From Neoaquamicrobium microcysteis (GTDB taxonomy: Bacteria; Pseudomonadota; Alphaproteobacteria; Rhizobiales; Rhizobiaceae): DNA of 64,000 nt. The position numbers and the translations under genes are program-made. The DNA lies in contig NZ_VSZS01000062.1 of assembly GCF_008180155.1 (NCBI RefSeq), positions 223,579-287,578 on the forward strand. Direction: 5' to 3'. Shown here in pieces: positions 44,021-54,280 of the stretch (positions within the stretch are counted from its first letter, which is position 1; each line of letters starts with the position of its first letter). Under the pieces are notes generated by a model, which did not search any database, was not told the origin of the DNA, and worked only from the letters and a program-made list of their open reading frames with translations.

Positions 44021-46429
44021 ATGACCAAATCAACCCGGTCCTCCAGCGCAGGTGTCTACGCAGTCCTCCCGCTGCGCGACATCGTCGTGTTCCCGCATAT
44101 GATCGTGCCGCTTTTCGTAGGCCGCGAAAAGTCGATCCGGGCGCTGGAAGACGTGATGGGCGCCGACAAGCAAATCCTGCTTGCCACCCAGATGAATGCC
44201 GCCGATGACGATCCGTCGGCCGATGCCATTTACGATGTCGGCACGCTTGCCAACGTGCTCCAGCTTCTGAAGCTGCCCGACGGCACCGTTAAGGTGCTGG
44301 TCGAGGGCACCGCGCGCGCCAAGGTCAGCACGTTTACCGAGCGCGAGGACTTCCACGAGGCGCATGCCGAAATTCTGGCCGAGCCCGAGGAAGAGGAAGT
44401 CGAGATCGAGGCGCTTGCCCGCTCGGTGGTCTCGGACTTCGAGAACTACGTCAAGCTCAACAAGAAGATTTCGCCCGAAGTGGTCGGCGCTGCCAGCCAG
44501 ATCGAGGATTACTCGAAGCTGGCCGATACGGTCGCCTCGCATCTTGCCGTGAAGATCGGCGAGAAGCAGGAGATGCTGGCAACGCTCTCCGTCAAGGAGC
44601 GACTCGAAAAGGCCATGGGCTTCATGGAGGCCGAAATCTCGGTGCTTCAGGTGGAAAAGCGCATCCGCTCGCGCGTCAAGCGCCAGATGGAGAAGACCCA
44701 GCGCGAGTACTACCTCAATGAGCAGATGAAGGCGATCCAGAAGGAGCTTGGCGAGGGCGAGGACGGCCGCGACGAGGCTTCCGAGCTGGAAGAGCGCATC
44801 AAGAAGACGCGCCTGTCGAAGGAAGCCCGCGAAAAGGCGGACGCCGAGCTCAAGAAGCTGCGCACCATGTCGCCGATGTCGGCGGAAGCAACCGTCGTAC
44901 GCAACTACCTCGACTGGCTGCTGTCGATCCCGTGGCAGAAGCAATCGAAGGTCAAGAAGGACCTCGACTTCGCGCAGAACGTGCTCGATACCGACCATTT
45001 CGGTCTCGACAAGGTCAAGGAGCGCATCGTCGAGTATCTGGCCGTGCAGAGCCGTCAGAAGAAGCTGAAGGGCCCGATCCTGTGCCTCGTCGGCCCTCCC
45101 GGCGTGGGTAAGACCTCGCTTGCCAAGTCGATCGCCAAGGCTACCGGACGTGAATATGTCCGCATGGCCCTGGGCGGTGTGCGCGACGAGGCCGAGATCC
45201 GCGGTCACCGCCGCACCTATATCGGCTCGATGCCCGGCAAGGTCATCCAGTCGATGAAGAAGGCGAAGAAGTCGAACCCGCTGTTCCTGCTCGACGAAAT
45301 CGACAAGCTGGGCCAGGACTATCGGGGCGACCCGTCTTCGGCGCTGCTGGAGGTGCTCGATCCGGAACAGAACTCGACCTTCATGGATCACTACCTCGAG
45401 GTGGAGTACGACCTGTCGAGCGTGATGTTCGTCACCACGGCGAACACGCTCAACATTCCTGCGCCACTGATGGACCGCATGGAGATCATCCGTATCGCTG
45501 GTTACACCGAGGATGAGAAGGTGGAGATCGCCAAGAGGCACCTGCTGCCCAAGGCGATCCGCGACCATGCCCTTCAGCCGAAGGAGTTCGCGATCACCGA
45601 CGAGGCGATCCGGGCAGCGGTCCAGCAGTATACCCGGGAAGCAGGCGTGCGCAGTCTGGAGCGCGAGCTGATGAAGCTCGGCCGTAAGGCTGTGACCGAA
45701 ATCCTGCGGACCAAGAAGAAGTCCGTGAAGATCACCGACAAGAACCTTGCCGACTATCTTGGCGTGCCGCGTTTCCGCCACGGCCAGATCGACGGAGAGG
45801 ATCAGGTGGGCGTCGTCACCGGGCTGGCATGGACCGAGGTGGGTGGCGAACTGCTGACCATCGAAGGCGTGATGATGCCGGGCAAGGGCAAGATGACCGT
45901 TACGGGCAACCTGCGCGACGTGATGAAGGAGTCGATCTCGGCTGCGGCATCCTACGTACGCTCGAGGGCCATCGATTTCGGCATCGAGCCGCCGCTGTTC
46001 GACAAGCGTGACATCCACGTCCACGTGCCGGAAGGTGCTACGCCCAAGGACGGCCCTTCGGCGGGTACGGCGATGGCGACTGCCATCGTGTCGGTGCTGA
46101 CCGGCATTCCAGTGCGCAAGGATGTCGCCATGACCGGCGAGATCACACTTCGCGGCCGTGTTCTGCCGATCGGAGGTCTGAAGGAGAAGCTGCTGGCAGC
46201 CCTTCGCGGTGGCATCAAGAAGGTGCTGATCCCCGAGGAGAACGCCAAGGATCTGGCGGAAATCCCGGAGAACGTGAAAAGCGGCCTCGAAATCGTCCCG
46301 GTCAGCCGGGTGGGCGAGGTGCTGCGTCATGCTCTCGTGCGCATGCCCGAGCCCATCGAATGGGTGGAGCCGGTAGAGCCCGCAGCGGCCAAGCCGGACG
46401 ACGCGAGTGCGGCCTCGTTGGCCCACTGA
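44021..46429 (+). CDS. lon: ATP-dependent protease Lon
   Basis: Housekeeping AAA+ protease of 802 residues that degrades misfolded and regulatory proteins. The order is an N-terminal substrate domain ([22 protein letters not shown]), the AAA+ module with Walker A (GPPGVGKTS) and Walker B (FLLDEIDK), and the C-terminal serine-lysine protease with Ser680 in [11 protein letters not shown] and Lys723 in GGLKEK. ATG 44021 follows AAAGG. Upstream 43774-44020 should hold the promoter; no heat-shock sigma element was clear. A strong terminator follows. Confidence 0.97.
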   Translation: MTKSTRSSSAGVYAVLPLRDIVVFPHMIVPLFVGREKSIRALEDVMGADKQILLATQMNAADDDPSADAIYDVGTLANVLQLLKLPDGTVKVLVEGTARAKVSTFTEREDFHEAHAEILAEPEEEEVEIEALARSVVSDFENYVKLNKKISPEVVGAASQIEDYSKLADTVASHLAVKIGEKQEMLATLSVKERLEKAMGFMEAEISVLQVEKRIRSRVKRQMEKTQREYYLNEQMKAIQKELGEGEDGRDEASELEERIKKTRLSKEAREKADAELKKLRTMSPMSAEATVVRNYLDWLLSIPWQKQSKVKKDLDFAQNVLDTDHFGLDKVKERIVEYLAVQSRQKKLKGPILCLVGPPGVGKTSLAKSIAKATGREYVRMALGGVRDEAEIRGHRRTYIGSMPGKVIQSMKKAKKSNPLFLLDEIDKLGQDYRGDPSSALLEVLDPEQNSTFMDHYLEVEYDLSSVMFVTTANTLNIPAPLMDRMEIIRIAGYTEDEKVEIAKRHLLPKAIRDHALQPKEFAITDEAIRAAVQQYTREAGVRSLERELMKLGRKAVTEILRTKKKSVKITDKNLADYLGVPRFRHGQIDGEDQVGVVTGLAWTEVGGELLTIEGVMMPGKGKMTVTGNLRDVMKESISAAASYVRSRAIDFGIEPPLFDKRDIHVHVPEGATPKDGPSAGTAMATAIVSVLTGIPVRKDVAMTGEITLRGRVLPIGGLKEKLLAALRGGIKKVLIPEENAKDLAEIPENVKSGLEIVPVSRVGEVLRHALVRMPEPIEWVEPVEPAAAKPDDASAASLAH

Positions 46430-46455
46430 ACGTTGGGGAAACCGCTACAACCGAA

Positions 46456-46484
46456 AAGGCCGGGTCTTAACCCGGCCTTTTTTT
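46456..46484 (+). terminator. Rho-independent terminator of lon
   Basis: A 10-bp perfect stem, AAGGCCGGGT with ACCCGGCCTT (46456-46465 and 46470-46479), with a CTTA loop and a following T-run. It lies 26 bp after the lon stop. Confidence 0.9.
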
Positions 46485-46624
46485 GCCTGTAACCCGCAGA
46501 AAACCGGGAAAAACCGGGGCCTCGGACGCTTTTGGCACTTGGTGTGAATGGCCTGATTTTCTAAAGTGCGCATCCTGCCGGTTGAGTCGAATGACCGGCC
46601 TTTCACAGGGAAGGGAATTCTTTA

Positions 46625-46897
46625 ATGAACAAGAACGAACTCGTATCCGCCGTCGCGGACGCCGCCAAGATCTCCAAGGGTGACGCCCAGTCGGCTGTCG
46701 ACGCGGTGTTCTCGGTCATCACCGGGGAACTCAAGAGCGGCGGCGACGTACGCCTCGTCGGCTTCGGAAACTTCTCGGTTTCCAAGCGCGAAGCTTCGAC
46801 CGGCCGCAACCCGCAGACCGGTGCGGAAGTGAAGATTCCGGCCCGCAACGTGCCGAAGTTCTCGGCCGGCAAGGGCCTCAAGGACGCCGTCAACTAA
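46625..46897 (+). CDS. hupB: DNA-binding protein HU
   Basis: Histone-like protein of 90 residues. The start MNKNELVSAVADAAKISKGD and the DNA-binding arm GRNPQTGAEVKIPARNVPKF with the intercalating Pro are complete. It bends and packs DNA as a dimer. It follows lon, an order common in proteobacteria, but has its own promoter region (46485-46624) and its own terminator. Confidence 0.97.
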   Translation: MNKNELVSAVADAAKISKGDAQSAVDAVFSVITGELKSGGDVRLVGFGNFSVSKREASTGRNPQTGAEVKIPARNVPKFSAGKGLKDAVN

Positions 46898-46921
46898 GGT
46901 TTCGACCTGGACGACATCTTG

Positions 46922-46951
46922 AAAAGCCGGGCTTGCCCGGCTTTTCTTTTT
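46922..46951 (+). terminator. Rho-independent terminator of hupB
   Basis: An AAAAGCCGGGC/GCCCGGCTTTT stem (46922-46932 with 46935-46945) with a 2-nt centre and a T-rich tail (CTTTTTT). It is nearly symmetric and could also serve the minus-strand gene that ends at 46975. Confidence 0.88.
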
Positions 46952-46974
46952 TCAGCCATCCTTGGTCAGTCGGC

Positions 46975-47097
46975 TCACCTGCGCGGCAAAGACTTGCCGC
47001 CGCGGTCCCACGTCATGTCCGCGAAGGTGAGGACGGCGGCGAAGAAAGCGAAAGCCGCGATGATCCCGCCAAGGGTGATGATCGTCTCTGTCGGCAT
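46975..47097 (-). CDS. Small membrane protein (40 aa)
   Basis: A short ORF starting MPTETIITLGGIIAAFAFFA and ending in GGKSLPRR, with a GGAG ribosome site 9 bp upstream. One helix (residues 5-25) is followed by a short tail with TWDRGG. Membrane proteins of this type are seen near hupB in rhizobia, but I cannot give a name or role. Confidence 0.55.
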   Translation of the reverse strand: MPTETIITLGGIIAAFAFFAAVLTFADMTWDRGGKSLPRR

Positions 47098-47195
47098 GGT
47101 CGTGTGCTCCATTTTTGCGATGATGCAGAGTAGGAGCCCGACGCGTTGGGGCATTGATGTGAGTCAAGCGCATGTCCATCCGCCCGGCGATGGCC

Positions 47196-47243
47196 AATTA
47201 ATCATGATAAAATATTGCGCGGCATAATTTATCATGATTAATT
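47196..47243. promoter_or_regulatory. 16-bp inverted repeat, likely operator of the ABC operon
   Basis: The arms AATTAATCATGATAAA (47196-47211) and TTTATCATGATTAATT (47228-47243) are perfect inverted copies with a 16-bp spacer. Each arm is itself a near-palindrome around ATCATGAT, and the two centres are 30 bp apart, close to three helix turns. The site ends 36 bp before the first gene of the operon. The GntR/FCD regulator at the end of the operon is the obvious candidate to bind it. Confidence 0.6.
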
Positions 47244-47279
47244 CCCCTCAAGGTCACAAAGCCAGAAAGGGATGGTCCC

Positions 47280-48836
47280 ATGAGAAGATTGATTGCCGCG
47301 GCTGCTGCGGCTTGCATCATGGCGCTTTCGCCCACCGCCAACGCACAGACGCCGCAGAACGTGGTCGTTGTCGGACAGATCGCCGAGCCCCAGTCGCTCG
47401 ACCCGCACGCGGTCACCGCGACCAACGATTTCCGCATCCTCGTCAACATGTATGACGGACTGGTGCGTTTTGCCGACGGCACGCTGGAGGTGGAGCCTGC
47501 ATTGGCCGAAGGGTGGGATATCTCGGAGGACGGGCTGACCTACACGTTCCAGCTTCGCCAGGGCGTGACCTTTCACGACGGCACGCCATTCAACGCGGAA
47601 GCGGTGAAGTTCAATTTCGACCGGATGCTGGACGAGGCGCACCCGTTCCACAATACGGGACCGTTCCCGCTCGCCTTCTTCTTCTCGTCAGTCGAGGAGG
47701 TGACCGCCGAGGATGAGCACACGGTGCGCTTCCAGCTAAGCGAGCCGTTCGCGCCGTTCCTGTCGAACTTGGCATATCCCACGGGACTGATCGTCTCTCC
47801 CGCGGCCGTCGAGCAGCATGGCGAGGATTTCGGGCGCAACCCGTCAGGCACCGGCGCATTCATGTTTGGCGAATGGCAGGGAAACCAGCGCGTCGTGGTA
47901 ACTGCCAACCCGGACTACTGGGACGGCGCGCCGGCGCTGGAGGCGGTCGTCTTCCGACCGATCACCGATGCAAACACCCGCGTGGCGGAGATGCTGTCGG
48001 GCGGGCTCGACATCATGGTGGAAGTACCACCGGATTCGATCGCGCAGTTTCGCGACGCGCCAGATTTTCAGGTGTTCGAGCAGGCAGGACCGCACGTCTG
48101 GTACCTCATCCTCAATATGAAAGAAGGCCCGTTTGCGGAGCAGGCGGTGAGGCAGGCTGCCAACTACGCGATCAACAAGGAATCTCTGGTGACCGACGTG
48201 CTGCAGGGTACAGCCGAGGTGTCGGCAGGCCCCGTGCCTCCTGCCTTCGCATGGGCCTACAATGAAGACGTGCAGCCCTATCCCTATGATCCCGACCGTG
48301 CGCGCGAGTTGCTGGCAGAAGCAGGCTATGATGGCGAGGAGATCGTCTTCTACGTGACCGAAGGCGGCTCCGGCATGCTCGATCCGGTTGCGATGGGCAC
48401 CGCCATCCAGGCGGACCTGGCGGCCGTCGGCATGAACGTGCGGATCGAAACCTACGAGTGGAACACTTTCCTCGGACAGGTGAACCCCGGTCTTGAAGGA
48501 AAAGCTGACATGGCCGAGATGGCGTGGATGACCAACGACCCCGATACGCTGCCGTTCCTGACGCTGCGGACGGCGGCATTCCCCGACGAGGGTGGGTTCA
48601 ATTCAGGCTACTATTCCAACCCGGATGTGGACGAGCTGCTCGACCAGGCCCGCATGGTGACCGACCCGGAGGAGCGCGCCGAGCTCTACAAGGAGGTGCA
48701 GGCCATCGTTCATGACGAGGCCCCTTGGGTGTTCGTCGCCAACTGGGTGCAGGGCGCGGTGACGACGGCCAATGTGGAAGGGTTTTCGCTTCAGCCGTCC
48801 TTCTTCCTCATGCTGCACGACGTGGTGAAGAACTGA
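47280..48836 (+). CDS. Peptide/solute ABC transporter binding protein
   Basis: Class C (SBP_bac_5, DppA-like) binding protein of 518 residues. A signal peptide ends near PTANAQTPQN. Family blocks are EPQSLDPHAVTATNDFRI, LAEGWDISEDGLTYTFQLR and VTFHDGTPFNAEAVKFNFDR. Such proteins bind dipeptides, oligopeptides, nickel complexes or opines, and the ligand cannot be told. It is the first gene of a five-gene operon and lies behind a 16-bp inverted repeat. Confidence 0.88.
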   Translation: MRRLIAAAAAACIMALSPTANAQTPQNVVVVGQIAEPQSLDPHAVTATNDFRILVNMYDGLVRFADGTLEVEPALAEGWDISEDGLTYTFQLRQGVTFHDGTPFNAEAVKFNFDRMLDEAHPFHNTGPFPLAFFFSSVEEVTAEDEHTVRFQLSEPFAPFLSNLAYPTGLIVSPAAVEQHGEDFGRNPSGTGAFMFGEWQGNQRVVVTANPDYWDGAPALEAVVFRPITDANTRVAEMLSGGLDIMVEVPPDSIAQFRDAPDFQVFEQAGPHVWYLILNMKEGPFAEQAVRQAANYAINKESLVTDVLQGTAEVSAGPVPPAFAWAYNEDVQPYPYDPDRARELLAEAGYDGEEIVFYVTEGGSGMLDPVAMGTAIQADLAAVGMNVRIETYEWNTFLGQVNPGLEGKADMAEMAWMTNDPDTLPFLTLRTAAFPDEGGFNSGYYSNPDVDELLDQARMVTDPEERAELYKEVQAIVHDEAPWVFVANWVQGAVTTANVEGFSLQPSFFLMLHDVVKN

Positions 48837-48907
48837 GGCGCTTCGCCTGACAAGCCAATGTTCATCATGAACACCCTTCCGGAGCTCCCACCTCGTCAGG
48901 AATGGCG

Positions 48908-49855
48908 ATGAGCGCCTACATCTTCAAGCGCCTGCTGGCGCTGATCCCGGTGCTGTTCGGGCTGTCGATCATCGTCTTCCTGATGATGGCACTGATCCCG
49001 GGCGACCCGGCGACGGCCATCCTCGGCAACTTCGCGACGCCCGAAAACGTCGCGCGGCTGAACGCCCAGCTTGGCCTCGACCGCCCGCTGCCGCAGCAGT
49101 ACCTGATCTGGCTGGGCAACCTGCTGCAGGGCGACCTCGGCCGCTCCTTCGCGCTCAACCGGCCGGTTCTGGACGAGGTGATCGAGCGGTTCTCGGCAAC
49201 GCTGATCCTTGCCGGCGCGGCGCTGGTGCTGTGCTCGGTGCTCGGCCTTCTGGCGGGCATCGTCTCGGCCGTTCGGCAGTTCGGGTGGACAGACCGGATG
49301 ATCACGCTGTTCGTACTGATCGGCATTTCGACGCCGTCGTTCTTCCTCGGGCTGATGCTCATCCTGTTCTTTGCGGTGAACCTGCGCTGGTTTCCTGCAA
49401 GTGGCATGTACGCGATCTATGGCGGAGGCGATCTCCCGGACCTGCTCTACCACCTCGTGCTTCCGGCGGTTACGCTCGCTGCGGTCGCTACTGGGGTCAT
49501 CGCACGCCTGACCCGCACCGCGATGCTCGAAGTCCTGCGGCAGGATTATATCCGCACGGCCCGCGCAAAAGGCCTGTCGGAGCGGCGCGTCATCTACCGC
49601 CACGCATTCAAGGCCGCACTTGTCAGCGTCATCCCTGTGATCGGAATCCAGGCGGGCTTCGTGCTCGGCGGGGCCGTCTACATCGAAACCGTTTTCCAGT
49701 GGCCCGGCATCGGGGCGATGCTGGTCAACGCCATCTCGACGCGCGATCTCCTGCTGGTGCAGGGCGGGGTGCTGGTGGTCGCCACCAGCTATGTGCTGTT
49801 CAACCTCGCGGCCGATATCGTCCAGTCGATGCTCGATCCGAGGCTGCGGCGATGA
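48908..49855 (+). CDS. ABC transporter permease, DppB type
   Basis: Permease of 315 residues with six membrane helices. The DppB family blocks are LIPGDPATAILG, GNLLQGDLGRSFALNRPV and the EAA loop DYIRTARAKGLSERRVIYRHAFK. It forms the channel with the permease half of the next gene. The start is taken at ATG 48908, which has AGGA at good distance; an ATG two codons earlier is also possible. Its stop overlaps the next ATG (ATGA). Confidence 0.9.
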   Translation: MSAYIFKRLLALIPVLFGLSIIVFLMMALIPGDPATAILGNFATPENVARLNAQLGLDRPLPQQYLIWLGNLLQGDLGRSFALNRPVLDEVIERFSATLILAGAALVLCSVLGLLAGIVSAVRQFGWTDRMITLFVLIGISTPSFFLGLMLILFFAVNLRWFPASGMYAIYGGGDLPDLLYHLVLPAVTLAAVATGVIARLTRTAMLEVLRQDYIRTARAKGLSERRVIYRHAFKAALVSVIPVIGIQAGFVLGGAVYIETVFQWPGIGAMLVNAISTRDLLLVQGGVLVVATSYVLFNLAADIVQSMLDPRLRR

Positions 49856-51780
49856 GTGCCGTTGCCAATCCCCGTTCGTCGGGCAGGCCGGATGCCGTGC
49901 GGCTGATGCTGAACAACCGGCTGGCGACGGGCGGGCTGGTCATACTTGTCGTCATGGTGCTGCTCGCGCTTCTCGCGCCGCTGTTGCCGCTGGCGGACCC
50001 GAACGCCACAGCGCCCGCCAATCGGCTCATTCGTCCGCTCTCTGAAGGGCATCTGTTGGGCACCGACGCATTGGGCCGCGATATCCTTTCACGCATTCTC
50101 TGGGGGCTGCGCGTCAGCCTTGCCGTGGGTATCTCGGCGACCCTGATTGCGGCGTTCTTCGGCTCGCTGATCGGCCTCGTTGCTGGCTATGCCGGCGGGC
50201 GTACCGACAACCTGCTGATGCGCGGGGTCGATATGCTGATGGCGTTTCCCTACATCCTGCTGGCGCTGGCCATCGTGGCTGTGCTCGGGCCGGGGCTTAT
50301 AAACGCGCTCTATGCGATAGCCGTCGTGAACATCCCCTTCTTTGCCCGCAACATACGCGGCGTCACGCTCGGGCTGGCGCGGCGGGAGTTCGTGGACGCG
50401 GCGCGGCTTTCGGGCAAGTCGCACCTGCGCATCCTTACCGGGGAAATCCTGCCCAATGTCGCGCCGGTGATCGTGGTGACGATGTCGACGACGGTCGGCT
50501 GGATGATCCTCGAAACGGCCGGACTGTCATTCTTGGGGCTCGGTGCACAGCCGCCTCAGGCGGATCTCGGCTCGATGCTCGGCGATGGCCGGCGAGTGCT
50601 GTTCAACGCGCCGCATGTCGCGATCGTGCCGGGTCTGGTCATCTTCCTGCTGGTGATGAGCATCAACCTCTTTGGTGACGGCGTACGCGACGTGCTCGAC
50701 CCGCGCCTGAAATCCGGTGCTCTGGCCCGGCCGATGGGGCGCACGGCCATTGATCCACGCGCCGGCGACGCCATGCCTGCACCGGCGACGGAAGCGGTGC
50801 TCGACGTCGTTGCGCTCAAAACGCAGTTCCAGCTGGGTCGCAAGACGCTGCGCGCGGTGGACGACGTCGATCTTAGGCTGCGCGAGGGCGAGTGTCTCGG
50901 CATCGTCGGCGAGTCGGGTTCGGGCAAGTCGGTCACCGCAATGTCGATCATGGGCCTGGTGCCGACACCGCCCGGCCGCATTGCCGGCGGCACGATAGAT
51001 TTTCGCGGCGAAGACCTGCTTGGGGCATCGGACGCCCGGATACGCCAGTTGCGGGGAGGGGCCGTGAGCCACGTCTTCCAGGACCCGCTTTCCACCTTGC
51101 ATCCATTGTTCACGGTGGGAGACCAGATCGTTGAGGCCATCCGCGCGCATCAGTCGATCGGGCACCGCGAAGCGCGGACAAAGGCGAGAGACCTTCTGGC
51201 GATGGTGCGCATTCCCAACGCGGCGCAGCGTCTGGACGCCTATCCCCACGAGCTCTCCGGCGGGATGCGCCAGCGTGTGGTCATCGCCATGGCGCTGGCG
51301 AACGACGCCGAGCTGCTGATCGCGGACGAGCCGACGACGGCGCTCGATGTCACGGTTCAGGCTCAGGTGCTGTCGCTCATGAACGGGTTGCGGCGCGAAA
51401 AGAAGACCTCGATCCTTTTCATTACTCACGATTTCGGGGTCGTCTCGGCCATCTGCGACCGCGTAGCGGTGATGTATGCGGGGCGCATCGTGGAGACCGG
51501 AACGGCACGGCAGGTGCTGGAAAAGCCGGCTCACCCCTATACCCGCAAGCTCATCGATTGTGTTCCGGTGTTGGGCCAGTCGGACCGGCGGCTTGACGCC
51601 ATCGAGGGATTGCCGCCCTCGGTCGACGATTTGCCGGAAGGTTGCGCGTTCGCACCGCGCTGCCCCTTTGCGCAACCCGAGTGCCGGAAGGGGGAAATCC
51701 CTCTGTTTGCGCTGGCTGACGAGCGCGCGGCGCGCTGCCTGTTTCCGCTTTCGGCCGCTCGGGAGGTGGTCGATGCATAG
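49852..51780 (+). CDS. Fused ABC permease (DppC) and ATPase (DppD)
   Basis: One reading frame of 642 residues joins two proteins that are usually separate. Residues 1-285 are a DppC-type permease ([23 protein letters not shown] loop [17 protein letters not shown]). A linker near residue 300 ([12 protein letters not shown]) leads to an ABC ATPase with Walker A (GESGSGKS), signature ([15 protein letters not shown]), Walker B (LLIADEPT) and the C-terminal [14 protein letters not shown] block of peptide ATPases. There is no stop between the parts. Fusions of this kind are known. It overlaps both neighbours. Confidence 0.9.
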   Translation: MSAVANPRSSGRPDAVRLMLNNRLATGGLVILVVMVLLALLAPLLPLADPNATAPANRLIRPLSEGHLLGTDALGRDILSRILWGLRVSLAVGISATLIAAFFGSLIGLVAGYAGGRTDNLLMRGVDMLMAFPYILLALAIVAVLGPGLINALYAIAVVNIPFFARNIRGVTLGLARREFVDAARLSGKSHLRILTGEILPNVAPVIVVTMSTTVGWMILETAGLSFLGLGAQPPQADLGSMLGDGRRVLFNAPHVAIVPGLVIFLLVMSINLFGDGVRDVLDPRLKSGALARPMGRTAIDPRAGDAMPAPATEAVLDVVALKTQFQLGRKTLRAVDDVDLRLREGECLGIVGESGSGKSVTAMSIMGLVPTPPGRIAGGTIDFRGEDLLGASDARIRQLRGGAVSHVFQDPLSTLHPLFTVGDQIVEAIRAHQSIGHREARTKARDLLAMVRIPNAAQRLDAYPHELSGGMRQRVVIAMALANDAELLIADEPTTALDVTVQAQVLSLMNGLRREKKTSILFITHDFGVVSAICDRVAVMYAGRIVETGTARQVLEKPAHPYTRKLIDCVPVLGQSDRRLDAIEGLPPSVDDLPEGCAFAPRCPFAQPECRKGEIPLFALADERAARCLFPLSAAREVVDA

Positions 51781-52789
51781 CACGGTCGAACCCCTGATGC
51801 GGGTCGAGGGCGTCGAGCGCATCTTCGGCGGTCGGCGCAAGCTTTTTGGAGGCCACAGAGCGGGTGTCCACGCCGTGCAGGACGTCTCGCTGGATATAAT
51901 GCCCGGCGAAACGCTCGGTATCGTGGGGGAGTCTGGCTGCGGAAAGTCGACCCTGGCACGCATGCTCGTGGGGCTGGATCAGCCGACCGGCGGTTCGATC
52001 CGCTTCAAGGGCCGGGACATCGCCGATACGCTGCGCAATGACTTCAACGGTCTCGCTCGAAACATCCAGTACGTCTTCCAGGACCCGGTTTCCTCGCTGA
52101 ACCCACGCAAGACGATCCGTTCCATCCTCGAAGCACCGCTTAAGCATTTGCTTGGGCTTGGCAGAAAAGAGCGCGCGGAGCGGCTGGGAACGCTCATGGA
52201 TGCCGTCAACCTGCGGCCCGAATTTCTGGAGCGCTACCCTCACGAGTTCTCAGGCGGGCAAGCGCAGCGAATCGGTATTGCGCGCGCTCTGGCGGCCGAC
52301 CCCGAACTGATCGTTCTCGACGAGCCCGTGTCGGCTCTCGACGTTTCGGTGCAGGCGCAGGTTATCAATCTGCTTGCCGACCTCAAAGCGCGCTTCGGCC
52401 TGACATACGTGTTCATCAGCCACGATCTGTCTGTGGTGGAAAGCGTGAGCGACAGGGTTGCCGTCATGTATTTCGGCCGGCTGGCTGAACTGGGGCCGGC
52501 GAGGGCGCTCTTTGCCGACCCGCGGCACCGCTATACACGGCTGTTGCTGGATTCGGTGCCCGCGCCTGGCAAGCCGATAGTGGCATGCGAAGGCAGCGAG
52601 GGCGACCTGCCTGACCCGTACGATCCTCCAGCCGGCTGCGCATTTGCGCCTCGCTGTCCGGCGGCCGACGATCTGTGCAGGTCGCAGCGGCCTGCTCTCG
52701 ATGCAGGCGCGGTGGATGGCGCGCATCTGGCCGCTTGCTTCCACCCGCCACTGCTGACAGGAGAGACAGCGGGAGACGGGCAGCTATAG
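51773..52789 (+). CDS. ABC transporter ATPase, DppF type
   Basis: ATPase of 338 residues. Walker A (GESGCGKST), signature (FSGGQAQRIGIARAL), Walker B (LIVLDEPVSALD) and the C-terminal [14 protein letters not shown] motif are present. It is the second energising subunit of the importer with the fused permease-ATPase. It starts 8 bp inside the previous gene and ends 8 bp before the regulator gene. Confidence 0.92.
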   Translation: MHSTVEPLMRVEGVERIFGGRRKLFGGHRAGVHAVQDVSLDIMPGETLGIVGESGCGKSTLARMLVGLDQPTGGSIRFKGRDIADTLRNDFNGLARNIQYVFQDPVSSLNPRKTIRSILEAPLKHLLGLGRKERAERLGTLMDAVNLRPEFLERYPHEFSGGQAQRIGIARALAADPELIVLDEPVSALDVSVQAQVINLLADLKARFGLTYVFISHDLSVVESVSDRVAVMYFGRLAELGPARALFADPRHRYTRLLLDSVPAPGKPIVACEGSEGDLPDPYDPPAGCAFAPRCPAADDLCRSQRPALDAGAVDGAHLAACFHPPLLTGETAGDGQL

Positions 52790-52797
52790 GGCGGAAT

Positions 52798-53568
52798 ATG
52801 GCAAGGGACGAGACAGCGCTGGTTGTCGCGCCGGAGAAGAAGCGCAAGCGCTCCGATTTGCTGGCGGCGCGCATCCGCGATCTCATTTCCCTCCACGGCC
52901 TGTCGCCCGGCGACCGCATCCCCCAGGCATGGCTCGCCGAGGAGGAGATGAAGGCCTCGAAGGGCACGCTGCGCGAAGCCATGAAGGCGCTGGAAACTCA
53001 AGGGCTCATCAAGACGCGGACAGGCCCCGGCGGCGGCGTGTTCGTCGCCGCGCTTTCCGGCGAGCAGGCGATGGACCTTCTCAACAATCTCTTCCTCTTC
53101 AACCAGCCTGGCATCGCAGACATCTTCGCCCTGCGCAGGCTGGTGGAGCCGGAGCTGGTCGCAGACCTAGCGGGGAACGTCGAGCAGAAGCAGCTCGAAG
53201 CGCTGCAGGCAACGATAAGGCTCTACGAGGCTGCACCGAAGACCCCTGACGAAGCATTGCAGCACCGACTGGCCGATCTTGCGTTCCACTCCGTACTGGC
53301 CAATCTCGGCCGCAACGGGCTCATGGGGTTCGTCTGCATTTTCCTGCTGCGGCTTCTGCGCGACCTTGCGGAGCGCCGCGCCGCGGCTTGGGCACCGGAC
53401 CCCGAGTTTCAGGAGCGCACGCTCGACTTTCAACTGAGACTCGTCCGGTTGCTCCGGTCGGGCGACGCGCAGGGCGCGAGAGCGCTGATGGAGAGCCGGC
53501 TGGCCGAAACGGAGCGGCAGATGGTGGATCACACCGGGATTAGTCACGTTGGAGAAGGCAGGGAGTGA
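52798..53568 (+). CDS. GntR-family regulator (FCD subfamily)
   Basis: Transcription factor of 256 residues. The N-terminal winged helix (LLAARIRDLISLHGLSPGDRI, then KGTLREAMKALETQGLIKTRTGPGGGVFVA) is typical of GntR, and the helical FCD domain carries the ligand. It is the last gene of the ABC operon, so it probably senses the imported solute or a product and controls the operon through the inverted repeat at 47196-47243. Confidence 0.88.
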   Translation: MARDETALVVAPEKKRKRSDLLAARIRDLISLHGLSPGDRIPQAWLAEEEMKASKGTLREAMKALETQGLIKTRTGPGGGVFVAALSGEQAMDLLNNLFLFNQPGIADIFALRRLVEPELVADLAGNVEQKQLEALQATIRLYEAAPKTPDEALQHRLADLAFHSVLANLGRNGLMGFVCIFLLRLLRDLAERRAAAWAPDPEFQERTLDFQLRLVRLLRSGDAQGARALMESRLAETERQMVDHTGISHVGEGRE

Positions 53569-53644
53569 GCCGAACTGGGCGACCGCAATGAGCATGTCCA
53601 GGTGGATGGATGCGCCCACCCTACGGAGTTGCCGATCCGCACGT

Positions 53645-54142
53645 TCAACGGCGGTTAGAGCGCCGACCAAACGGGTCAGTCACCTTTTGCCAAGATGTTC
53701 CCGCAACGGGGGAGCGACCACGCATGCCCGGATAGGGACGGAGTTCGGCATCGATGAGGAGCAACTGCAAACGGCGCTTCCATGCCGGGTCCGTGCTGCT
53801 CCAGGTGTCGAAATTCAGCACTACCTCGCCGCCGTCCTCGGCCAGCAGCCAGGTTCCGCTGACCGTTTCCATCATGGGAAGGGAGACTGAGGCGGCAGCG
53901 TGCCGCTGCTCGTCAGGGAGTGTTTCCAATATGGCAGACGACGGAGCCGATGGACGCACTGAAAACAATGCGAAGCGACCTTCCAGCGTAAAGACAAGTA
54001 GCGCCCAGCTCGTGTCGGCCGCGTTGGATGCGGAGGGCTTCCAGACGCCGACAAGAGCTTCGCTCGCCACGATCGGAGGCGTGCAAACCAGCGTCGCCGT
54101 AAGGGCAAACACTGCGGCCAGAGCGCTTGGCGTGCCGCGCAT
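53645..54142 (-). CDS. Unknown exported protein (165 aa)
   Basis: Signal peptide at the N-terminus (to about PIVASEAL). The mature part begins LVGVWKPSASN and has TSWALLVFTLEGRFALFSV, SGTWLLAEDGGEVVLNFD and LIDAELRPYPG, which reads like a small beta-barrel of the lipocalin-like kind that measures G-x-W strands. No named family is certain. It is divergent from the CadC/TPR regulator gene with 138 bp between, so the two may be linked. Confidence 0.6.
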   Translation of the reverse strand: MRGTPSALAAVFALTATLVCTPPIVASEALVGVWKPSASNAADTSWALLVFTLEGRFALFSVRPSAPSSAILETLPDEQRHAAASVSLPMMETVSGTWLLAEDGGEVVLNFDTWSSTDPAWKRRLQLLLIDAELRPYPGMRGRSPVAGTSWQKVTDPFGRRSNRR

Positions 54143-54280
54143 TGTCTACTCCTTGAAAGATGTGTGAAGCAACGGGCGCGAGTTTGCCTGGGCGCCGCAG
54201 CGCCGTCCTGTAAAAGGGCTGATATTTTGCTGAGGATCGGATAGAATTTGCACGCCCTGTTCGCAGGCGGGTAGCAAAAG

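Noticed and set aside
44030..46426. A 798-codon open frame antisense to lon
   Set aside because: It is the codon-position shadow of lon, with no domain, no ribosome site and odd composition.
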